A DNA stretch of 34,775 nucleotides, from assembly GCA_013388795.1 (NCBI GenBank), contig JACAEP010000144.1:1-34775 (forward strand), in the 5' to 3' direction. Position 1 is the stretch's first letter. The number at the start of each line of letters is the position of its first letter. The stretch comes from Chloroflexota bacterium (GTDB lineage: Bacteria; Chloroflexota; Anaerolineae; Anaerolineales; Villigracilaceae). This document shows, piece by piece, positions 7,978 to 14,450 of this stretch. The position numbers and the translations under genes are program-made. Below the pieces are notes generated by a model. The model saw nothing but the letters and a program-made list of their open reading frames with translations, did not search any database and was not told the origin of the DNA.

Positions 7978-9187
7978 AAAGTGGTAAGTTAGTAGATTGG
8001 TAAATGGTGTCTCATGGATATCGAAGCCTTAATTGAATTCACGCAACGCATTGTCCGCCAGCCGAGTATGTCTGGTGAGGAAGGCGCGGTCACGAGACTC
8101 GTCGTGGACGAGATGAACGCTCTCGGCTTCGATAAGGTTTGGGTGGACAAATACGGTTCCGCCATGGGAATGATCCGCGGGGCGCAGGCAGGGAAGACTC
8201 TGCTTTTTGATGCGCACACCGATACGGTGGGAATCGCTCCCGGGTCCATCTGGACTCGCGCCCCTTTCGGCGCTGAAGTGACCGACACCCACATGTACGG
8301 GCGCGGCGTGATGGATATGAAAGGCTCGCTCGCGGCGATGATCCACGCGGCGGCGAGTGTGGACCGAAGCAAGCTCGCGGGCACGGTGGTGATTTCGGCT
8401 TCGGTGATGGAAGAGGTTTTTGAAGGCGGCGCGCTCAAAGCCGTGATGGATGAAGTGAAGCCAGATTATGTCGTGATCGGTGAAGCGACCCAACTCAACC
8501 TGGCACGCGGTGGGCGCGGGCGCGCGGAGATTCATCTCGAAGCGATTGGCAAGCCCGCACATTCATCCTCGCCACAGTTGGGAATCAACGCCGTGCATTT
8601 GATGACGAAGATTATTGCCGAAGTAGAGAAAGTAAAACTTGGCGAACATCCGCTGATGGGTCCCGCCATTCTTGCTCTCACCGATATTATTTCAGAACCG
8701 TATCCGGGTTACTCGGTTATCCCTGCGCTTTGCAAAGTGACCTACGACCGCCGCTTGCTGCCGGGTGAAACGCCCGAAGGTGTGTTGAGTGAAATTACGT
8801 CGTTACCCGCGTTGAAGGATATCAACTTCACGGCGAAGATTGCACAAAGCGACCACATCACCTACACCGGCGAAACCTTGAGCGCGAATAAATTCTTCCC
8901 AGCCTGGGAATTGGAAGAAGACCATGAGTTCGTGCAGAAGGCGTTGAAAGGGTTACGCGCCTCAGGGCTGAACCCGAAACTGGGTGCTTACCGATTCTGC
9001 ACCAACGCCGCGTACAGCATGGGCATAGCAGGCGTGCCAACCATCGGCTTTGGTCCCGGCGCGGAAGGGGACGCGCATGTGGTGGATGAACCTCTCAGCC
9101 TCGATGAACTTGCGAAGACAGCGAGAGGGTATGTGGGGATTATTGAAGCGGTGCTTGGGAAGTAACAAGTGGAAAGTAGAAAGTGGT
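7968..9187 (+). repeat. Pair of identical 18-base repeats after two successive genes
   Basis: The 18 bases beginning TGGAAAGTAGAAAG occur at 7968-7985, spanning the reductase stop codon, and again at 9170-9187, just after the M20 hydrolase stop. Only these two short segments are the repeat; the span covers the gene between them. They are purine-rich and not palindromic. Confidence 0.6.
8014..9165 (+). CDS. M20 family zinc hydrolase, YgeY-like
   Basis: A 383-residue M20 metallohydrolase (aminoacylase/carboxypeptidase class) with two catalytic zinc sites. Visible ligands and catalytic residues are DAHTD (His68, Asp70), the metal-bridging Asp101 in GRGVMDMKG, the Glu pair in VMEEVFEGG (133-134), GEAT, and a final His in EGDAHVVDE. 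The overall pattern resembles the YgeY branch annotated as selenium-metabolism-linked hydrolase; no selenium genes are seen here, so the substrate is open. It follows the reductase gene by 36 bases with no terminator between them, which suggests co-transcription. No clear Shine-Dalgarno precedes the ATG. Confidence 0.88.
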   Translation: MDIEALIEFTQRIVRQPSMSGEEGAVTRLVVDEMNALGFDKVWVDKYGSAMGMIRGAQAGKTLLFDAHTDTVGIAPGSIWTRAPFGAEVTDTHMYGRGVMDMKGSLAAMIHAAASVDRSKLAGTVVISASVMEEVFEGGALKAVMDEVKPDYVVIGEATQLNLARGGRGRAEIHLEAIGKPAHSSSPQLGINAVHLMTKIIAEVEKVKLGEHPLMGPAILALTDIISEPYPGYSVIPALCKVTYDRRLLPGETPEGVLSEITSLPALKDINFTAKIAQSDHITYTGETLSANKFFPAWELEEDHEFVQKALKGLRASGLNPKLGAYRFCTNAAYSMGIAGVPTIGFGPGAEGDAHVVDEPLSLDELAKTARGYVGIIEAVLGK

Positions 9188-9232
9188 GAGTAGCAAAATG
9201 AAAGAAGAAAGAAAAAAGATGAAAGATGAAAG

Positions 9233-9675
9233 ATGAAAGACGATAACCTTCTCTGGCAGGTTCGGCATTTCGTCTATGCCCATATCGCGGAAACCGCCCG
9301 CCCACCTCGCGTGGATGAAGCCGCCGCACATTTTGGAATCTCAGACACAAAAGCCACAGAACTTTATAAAGAACTTCATAACCGCCATGCTCTATTCCTT
9401 GACCTAGACGAAGTGGCTATCCGCATGGCAAATCCGTTTTCGGGGATTCCGACGGATTTCAAAGTCCATGCCAATGGCAAGACCTGATTACCTTACACTC
9501 TTAAATCAGGACGCGGACGAGCGCGGAAAACGCGGATTCAAGGTGTTTTTTTTTGGGCGTTTTGTCAAAAAAATCTGCGTTCATCCGCGTTTTCAGCATC
9601 CCAAAAACAAAGTGTAAGGTAATCGATGGCAAGACATATTTTGCCAAGTGGAACGCCAAAAGAAATTTACCACCA
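9233..9675 (+). pseudogene. Alkylmercury lyase (MerB)-like gene, broken by a mini-element
   Basis: The first 84 codons (9233-9487) read as the N-terminal winged-helix region of alkylmercury-lyase-family proteins: LWQVRHFVYAHIAETARPP, a helix-turn-helix, then RHALFLD and IRMANPFSGIPTDFKV. Reading stops at a TGA contributed by an inserted element (9484-9625). Removing the element and one copy of the duplicated ATGGCAAGAC restores the frame to GKTYFAKWNA. About 15 codons later the sequence runs into a palindromic repeat, and the rest of the usual C-terminal domain with its catalytic cysteines is gone. The fragment may still be translated as an 84-residue protein, but lyase activity is not expected. 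Confidence 0.72.
9484..9625. mobile_element. 142-bp MITE-like insertion with inverted ends and 10-bp target duplication
   Basis: A 14-base inverted repeat, GATTACCTTACACT at 9486-9499 and its exact complement at 9611-9624, bounds a non-coding segment. ATGGCAAGAC flanks it directly on both sides (9474-9483 and 9626-9635), as expected for a target-site duplication. The interior contains a further inverted pair built on GAAAACGCGGAT. No transposase is encoded, so it would have been moved in trans. It interrupts the MerB-like gene. Confidence 0.75.
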
Positions 9676-9679
9676 CAAG

Positions 9680-9719
9680 CCGACCGCCGACGGCGGACCG
9701 CGGTCTATGGTCTGCGGTC
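9680..9719 (-). repeat. 40-base palindromic repeat, copy 1
   Basis: This 40-base GC-rich unit, containing the hairpin CCGCC-gac-GGCGG, is 38/40 identical to the complement of 14304-14343. It sits in the broken MerB-like region, shortly before the HAD gene. Confidence 0.75.
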
Positions 9720-9754
9720 ATAATTTTGGAATATCCCCTATTTTTGGATAACAT

Positions 9755-10375
9755 ATGGCATTAATTATCTTCGACTACGACGGCGTTCTGGCAGACACGC
9801 TCGACGACCTAATCCACTTTGGGCAACAAACCTGCGATCAATTGGGTGTAAAACATACTGTAACGAAAGATGACCTGAGCAATCTTGAGGTGATGTCTTT
9901 TGCTACCTACGGACGCGCCTGTGAAGTCCCTGAACATCTCGTGGATGAGTTCGTCAAAATCAGTCTGAACTTATTCGCTGAGAAAAAATCTCCGCCCGCT
10001 ATTTTTGATGGGATGAGCGAAGTCATTCAGCATTTTTCCAGCCAGCACAAACTCGCCATTGTGACCACCAACTCATCTCAAAATGTAAATCTATTTCTTG
10101 CTCAACACAGCTTAAGCGACCTATTCCATGCCGTCTATGGCGTGGACACGCCCGGCTCTAAGGCGCATAAAATTTCACTGGCGCGAGAACGCTTTGGTGA
10201 AGAATCCATTTACATGATCGGCGACGCATTGAGTGATGTCCGCGCCGCAAAGGAAGCGGGCGTGACCAGCATCGCTGTGACATGGGGACATCAGCGTTTG
10301 GAGACGCTGCAAAGAGGCAAGCCGGATTATGTGGTGAATGATCCGCGTGAGTTAGTTCAAGTTATTGAGCGATAA
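9755..10375 (+). CDS. HAD-superfamily phosphatase (phosphoglycolate phosphatase-like)
   Basis: A 206-residue haloacid-dehalogenase hydrolase of the Gph/PGMB branch. Motif I is FDYDGVLAD, with nucleophile Asp7 and acid/base Asp9. A helical cap spans about 15-80, motif II is VTTNSS, and motif IV is MIGDALSDVRAAKEAG. Enzymes of this kind remove phosphate from small metabolites such as phosphoglycolate, sugar phosphates or nucleotides; substrate cannot be assigned from sequence. A promoter-like AT-rich stretch precedes the start. It lies downstream of a palindromic repeat and of the decayed MerB-like gene, so it probably forms its own transcription unit. Confidence 0.88.
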   Translation: MALIIFDYDGVLADTLDDLIHFGQQTCDQLGVKHTVTKDDLSNLEVMSFATYGRACEVPEHLVDEFVKISLNLFAEKKSPPAIFDGMSEVIQHFSSQHKLAIVTTNSSQNVNLFLAQHSLSDLFHAVYGVDTPGSKAHKISLARERFGEESIYMIGDALSDVRAAKEAGVTSIAVTWGHQRLETLQRGKPDYVVNDPRELVQVIER

Positions 10376-10443
10376 AATCAATACATCGTTCAGTTCTTCA
10401 AACAGGTTTATTTGCCATAATTTTGGTATATTCAGAAGTACTT

Positions 10444-10698
10444 ATGGAAAAGAAAACTCTAACACCAGAAGACATTTCAAAAATTATTAGCGGCTTCGAC
10501 CCAATTGATTGGGTTCAGGTGGAGCTTCTCGCCAAAATGCCTCCTGAAAAAAGACTCGTTCCTGGCTTAAATGCGCAGGAATTTTCAATGGCAGCATTAC
10601 GTGGAACATTTCGAAGAAAATATCCTGAATTATCCATAGCCGAAATCAATATGAAAGTATTAACTTATCTAACTCCTATACGCATGGAGACAAAATGA
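10444..10698 (+). CDS. Small protein preceding a nucleotidyltransferase (possible antitoxin)
   Basis: An 84-residue, mostly helical, charged protein that I do not recognise. The ATG at 10444 is preferred over an in-frame TTG at 10423. Its stop codon overlaps the start of the next gene (ATGA), so the two are translationally coupled. Both genes are visibly more AT-rich than the GC-rich metabolic genes around them, which hints at lateral acquisition. The arrangement, a small upstream gene coupled to an AbiEii/DUF6036-like nucleotidyltransferase, resembles toxin-antitoxin operons. The assignment as antitoxin is an inference from context only. Confidence 0.6.
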   Translation: MEKKTLTPEDISKIISGFDPIDWVQVELLAKMPPEKRLVPGLNAQEFSMAALRGTFRRKYPELSIAEINMKVLTYLTPIRMETK

Positions 10699-11312
10699 CA
10701 GCCATTTCATTTTATGTTCAGATTGTCAAAGCTTTGGATGAAATCGACGCTCCGTATATGATCGTCGGCGCATTTGGTGGATACCCATTCGGCATTACCC
10801 GTGTAACCTTTGATATTGACATACTTGTAGACTTACGAGAAAAAGACTTTGAAATACTCTCTCAAAGGTTCCCTCTACCACGCTATTATGCAGACCCTGA
10901 AATGATGAAAAACTCGATACAAATGGGAATCATGTTCAATCTTATTGACACAAATGAAGGCATCAAAGCCGATCTTGTCCCACTAAAAAGAGAGCCTGAG
11001 TATCAAATCGCCTTTGACCGCCGAATTCGCCGTGAATTCGTTGACCCTTCGGGAAATTCTTTTTCAGCATGGGTAGCGCAACCTTCTGACATCATTATTG
11101 GAAAATTAAATGCTTGGAACGAAGGCAGGTCAGATAAGCACCCTAAAGATATTTATGCAATGATTGTTTTTGACTTAAGTGGTGCAAGTGATTTAGCCAT
11201 TGACTATGCCTTGGTCACAAAAGAAGCGTCCCAAATTGGGAAAGACACGCTCGAAATGTGGAATCAAGTGTTTGCAAAAGCAAAAGAAGAAGTAGAGAAA
11301 CACAGAAAATAA
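10695..11312 (+). CDS. Nucleotidyltransferase-fold protein (AbiEii/DUF6036-like)
   Basis: A 205-residue protein with a DNA-polymerase-beta-type nucleotidyltransferase pattern: IVGAFGGYPFGITRVTFD followed by the acidic pair DIDILVDL, which would bind the catalytic metals, and a later PSDIIIGKLNAW segment typical of AbiEii/DUF6036-like proteins. Family members transfer nucleotides to RNA or proteins, and some are toxins of type IV toxin-antitoxin systems that modify tRNA. The canonical GS motif is replaced by GAFGGY, as in many DUF6036 relatives. It is coupled to the small upstream gene. It may be a toxin, or a nucleotidyltransferase of unrelated role. Confidence 0.75.
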   Translation: MTAISFYVQIVKALDEIDAPYMIVGAFGGYPFGITRVTFDIDILVDLREKDFEILSQRFPLPRYYADPEMMKNSIQMGIMFNLIDTNEGIKADLVPLKREPEYQIAFDRRIRREFVDPSGNSFSAWVAQPSDIIIGKLNAWNEGRSDKHPKDIYAMIVFDLSGASDLAIDYALVTKEASQIGKDTLEMWNQVFAKAKEEVEKHRK

Positions 11313-11372
11313 CAAGATAGCTTTTGCAAGCCCTCACCCGCTACAATCCTCCTACTTACTCAGGAAAAATAA

Positions 11373-12449
11373 ATGACAACTCCTCAACCCTTCTCAACCT
11401 TACTGAAACCCGTCAAGCCGGTTGGCATTGTCGGCTATGGTTCGTATGTGCCGCGCTTCCGTTTGCCCGCCAAGGAAGTCGCCCGCGTGTGGACGGGCAA
11501 AACGGGCGGACTTCCCATCAAAGAGAAAGCCGTACCCGGGCTGGATGAAGACGTGATCACCATGTCCATCGAAGCGGCGCGCAATGCGATGGCGCGCGCT
11601 CAAATTGACCCGACCGAATTACGCGCCGTGTGGGTCGGCTCGGAGTCGCATCCGTATGCGGTCAAGCCTACTTCCACGCTCGTCGCTGAAGCCATTGGAG
11701 CCGTCCCAAACACCCAAGCCGCAGACTGGGAATTCGCCTGTAAAGCAGGCACCGAAGCGCTCGTCGCCGCGATGGGTCTGGTCGGCTCGGGCATGGGTCA
11801 TTACGCCATGGCGATCGGCATGGACACCGCGCAGGGCAAGCCCGGCGACGCGCTCGAATACACCGCAGGCGCGGGTGGCGGCGCGTACATTGTCGGTCCC
11901 GCCGAAGAGTCGATGGCGGTCATCAACGCTTCGTATTCCTTCGTCACCGACACGCCCGATTTCTGGCGGCGCGAATATCAGAAATATCCCGAACATGGCA
12001 TGCGCTTCACAGGCGAACCCGCCTACTTCAAACACGTCAGCGAAGCCGCCACGCATCTCATGGAAGCCAGCGGCACCACCGCCAAAGATTACAAGTGGGC
12101 GGTCTTCCACCAACCCAACACCAAATTCCCGCAGCGGGTCGCGGGTCAACTCGGCTTTTCGATGGATCAAATTGAACCCGGTCTGCTCGTGCCCATTATT
12201 GGAAATACCTACGCAGGCGCGGCGATGATCGGTTTGACCGCGACTCTCGACATCGCCCAACCCGGTGACCGGATCCTCGTCGTCTCTTTCGGCTCCGGGG
12301 CTGGGTCAGACGCCTTCGACATTACCGTCACTGATAAAGCGCCTGCCAGACAAAACCTCGCCACCAAGACTCGCGAATACATCGCCCGCCGCACCGAAAT
12401 TGATTACGCGACCTATGTGCGTTTCCGTGGCAAGTTGGCGATGAAGTAA
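11373..12449 (+). CDS. Hydroxymethylglutaryl-CoA synthase, archaeal type
   Basis: A 358-residue thiolase-superfamily enzyme that condenses acetoacetyl-CoA and acetyl-CoA to HMG-CoA, supplying the reductase encoded upstream. It starts with the archaeal-type [16 protein letters not shown]. The catalytic set is intact: Glu91 in [11 protein letters not shown], nucleophile Cys123 in WEFACKAGT, and His246 in FHQPNTKFP. Length and motifs match archaeal HMG-CoA synthases rather than the Gram-positive MvaS. AGGA lies eight bases before the start. In archaea this gene is usually next to a thiolase and a DUF35 zinc-ribbon/OB protein that bridges them. The thiolase-like gene is present here (12548-13711), but no DUF35 gene is visible. 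Confidence 0.93.
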   Translation: MTTPQPFSTLLKPVKPVGIVGYGSYVPRFRLPAKEVARVWTGKTGGLPIKEKAVPGLDEDVITMSIEAARNAMARAQIDPTELRAVWVGSESHPYAVKPTSTLVAEAIGAVPNTQAADWEFACKAGTEALVAAMGLVGSGMGHYAMAIGMDTAQGKPGDALEYTAGAGGGAYIVGPAEESMAVINASYSFVTDTPDFWRREYQKYPEHGMRFTGEPAYFKHVSEAATHLMEASGTTAKDYKWAVFHQPNTKFPQRVAGQLGFSMDQIEPGLLVPIIGNTYAGAAMIGLTATLDIAQPGDRILVVSFGSGAGSDAFDITVTDKAPARQNLATKTREYIARRTEIDYATYVRFRGKLAMK

Positions 12450-12547
12450 AAATTCAGTGAATAGAGAATAGGTCATAGGGAAAAGGGAAACCCACTCTTC
12501 ACTATCCCCTATTCACTATTCTCTATGACACAATCAGGAAACCATAC
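12450..12547. repeat. Low-complexity inverted spacer between HMG-CoA synthase and thiolase-like genes
   Basis: The 98-base spacer is built from 7- to 8-base units such as GAATAG, GAGAATAG and GTCATAG. Their complements occur in the second half (CTATTCACTATTCTCTATGAC), so the spacer could fold on itself. No promoter or terminator is clear; AGGAAA near 12536 is the ribosome site for the next gene. Confidence 0.5.
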
Positions 12548-13711
12548 ATGACAGACGTCGTTATTGCAGGAATTGGACAAACTGAAGTTGGCGAGCATTG
12601 GGATATTGGTCTGCGCGACCTTGCCTATGCCGCCATTCATGATGCGATTGAAGATGCAGGCGGACTCAAGCCGCAGTCTCTTTTTGTGGGCAACATGCTC
12701 GCACCCAACCTTTCACGGCAGGCGCATGTCGGCGCGTTGCTCGCGGATTATTCTGGCTTGAATGGCATTGAAGCCGTGACTGTTGAAGCGGCAGGAGCGT
12801 CGGGCGGAGCGGCGCTGCGCCAAGGCTATCTCGCCGTCGCCAGCGGGTTTGTGGATGTGGCATTGGTTGTGGGCGTGGAGAAATTTACAGACAAGGTCGG
12901 CGCGGGTGTGGATGAAGCCCTCGCCACCACAGGCGATGCCGATTACGAAGCCGTGCAGGGCATGACTCCCGCCGCGCAAGCCGCGTTGTTGATGAAGCGT
13001 TACATGCACGAGTATGAAGTCCCTGCCGATGGGTTTGCGGGGTTTGCGCTTGCGGCTCATGCGCACGGCGCAGGCAACAAGAACGCCATGTTTCGCAAAG
13101 CCATCAAGCCGGAAGTGTATGCCAAAGCGGAAATGGTCAGCGACCCGCTCAATATGTTTGATATGGCTCCCAATGCAGATGGTGCTGCCGCGCTCGTTCT
13201 GACTCGCCGCGAGCTGCTCCCCACCAGTTTCAAGAATCCACTCGTGAAGATCGTTGGCTCAGCAGCATCTTCTGATACATTGGCATTGCATGATCGCAAG
13301 AATATGTTGTTTTTTAACACGGCGCATATTTCTGCGGGCAAGGCGATGAAGCAGGTTGGTTTGACTCTCGATGGGATTGACTTCTTCGAATATCACGATG
13401 CATTCAGCATTTTTGCCGCGCTGCAACTCGAAGCGGTTGGATTTGCAAATAAGGGAAGTGGATGGAAACTCGCTGCCGATGGTTCGATCGGTTTGAAGGG
13501 CAGTATTCCCTGTGCGACGATGGGCGGCATGAAAGCGCGCGGATTCCCCGGCGGGGCTGCGGGCGTGTATCAAGCTGTCGAAGCAGCGATCCAGTTACGA
13601 GGTCAGGCGGAGGCGAATCAGGTAAAGGATGCGCGTTTGGGTTTGATCCAATCGCTGGGCGGCCCGGCATCTACAGCTGTCAGCCATATCCTACAGCGGT
13701 TGGACCCTTAA
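12548..13711 (+). CDS. Thiolase-fold protein lacking the catalytic Cys and GHP His
   Basis: A 387-residue protein that follows archaeal acetoacetyl-CoA thiolases / SCP-x thiolases throughout: start DVVIAGIGQTEVGEH, EAAxASGGAALRQGYLAV, VGVEKFTD, and a HDAF motif (His283). At the nucleophile position the usual Cys is glycine (Gly83 in EAAGASGG). At the conserved GHP motif the histidine is phenylalanine (Phe333 in ARGFPGGAAG). Both changes are read directly from the bases. The frame is intact with no internal stops, so the protein is maintained but should not perform the normal acyl-enzyme chemistry. It may be a structural partner of the HMG-CoA synthase encoded just upstream, or catalyse a different reaction. 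A strong terminator follows. Confidence 0.85.
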   Translation: MTDVVIAGIGQTEVGEHWDIGLRDLAYAAIHDAIEDAGGLKPQSLFVGNMLAPNLSRQAHVGALLADYSGLNGIEAVTVEAAGASGGAALRQGYLAVASGFVDVALVVGVEKFTDKVGAGVDEALATTGDADYEAVQGMTPAAQAALLMKRYMHEYEVPADGFAGFALAAHAHGAGNKNAMFRKAIKPEVYAKAEMVSDPLNMFDMAPNADGAAALVLTRRELLPTSFKNPLVKIVGSAASSDTLALHDRKNMLFFNTAHISAGKAMKQVGLTLDGIDFFEYHDAFSIFAALQLEAVGFANKGSGWKLAADGSIGLKGSIPCATMGGMKARGFPGGAAGVYQAVEAAIQLRGQAEANQVKDARLGLIQSLGGPASTAVSHILQRLDP

Positions 13712-13732
13712 GAGTAACGCATAGCAGTTTTG

Positions 13733-13765
13733 AAAACAGGTCACGCAAATTGCATGACCTGTTTT
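13733..13765 (+). terminator. Rho-independent terminator after the thiolase-like gene
   Basis: AAAACAGGTCA at 13733-13743 pairs with TGACCTGTTTT at 13755-13765, with an 11-base loop, and a T-run continues to 13766. It closes the isoprenoid block. Confidence 0.85.
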
Positions 13766-13789
13766 TCTTAAAGATATTCGTTTACTTAC

Positions 13790-14235
13790 CTAAGGGCAGA
13801 CTGAGATGCCCGGCATCCAATATCCCTTAACAGCAGTAGCAGCCAGTGTCTCATTGAGCGCGTAGCTGAGATTTCCAGCCGCGCCATAGAAATTGATCGA
13901 GATATTGGCAGTTTCGGAAGTTAGGTTTTGAACATATAAGGCAGAGCTATAGTTGTTGCCAGGTCCACCATTTTTATGCAGCATCGGGAGATACGCTGTA
14001 AATCCGCCGGAGGAAAAGCCCAAAATAGGTGGTCACTTCAGCGCCAATATGCGGTCTTCCTACTGCCACAACATTGGTGTTGGATGTGATCACAGCGCTG
14101 CCAGAGCGTCATTGAGGGTGCAACTCAAATTCTCATTGATGTAGTAAAACTTAAATTTAAAGAGTGGTGATGTTGCCGTCGTAAGAGGCGATTTAAGTTC
14201 CCAGATGTGGTCGTTCCATTGTAAGAATAGACTAG
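13790..14235 (-). pseudogene. Decayed gene for a repetitive, probably exported protein
   Basis: The minus strand contains pieces of a repeat protein split over at least three frames. The piece at 13790-14023 includes AYLPMLHKN and YSSALYVQNLTSETANIS, then FYGAAGNLSYALNETLAAT. A second piece around 14095-14155 reads FYYINENLSCTLNDALAAL, clearly a copy of the same unit. A third (about 14040-14095) reads NTNVVAVGRPHIGAEVTTY. Stops and frameshifts separate them; one shift lies in a G/T run near 14025. The Asn/Ser/Thr-rich beta-type repeats suggest a surface or secreted protein. No functional product is expected. Confidence 0.6.
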
Positions 14236-14303
14236 ATTGTCAAAAAATATTTATTGGCCTGCTTTAAGTAAATCGTCGAATGTTTTTACAGATAGTGACC
14301 ACC

Positions 14304-14343
14304 GACCGCAGATCATAGACCGCGATCCGCCGTCGGCGGTCGG
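14304..14343 (+). repeat. 40-base palindromic repeat, copy 2
   Basis: This is 38/40 identical to the complement of 9680-9719 and carries the same CCGCC/GGCGG hairpin. It lies between the decayed repeat-protein gene and the C39/SH3 gene, about 110 bases upstream of that start. Confidence 0.75.
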
Positions 14344-14450
14344 GCATGCCCCACCTTAAAAAATTGCACGAATATTGCAGTTTAAAATCGAGTAAAATCT
14401 CATGACTATCCTGATTTTTACAAAATATTGATTGCAGGAGACATGTCAGC

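Noticed and set aside
11584-12260. Long open frames on both strands (about 214 codons each)
   Set aside because: Both are shadows of the GC-rich HMG-CoA synthase gene. One is Pro/Ser/Arg-rich, the other Gly/His/Arg-rich, as expected for out-of-frame reading.
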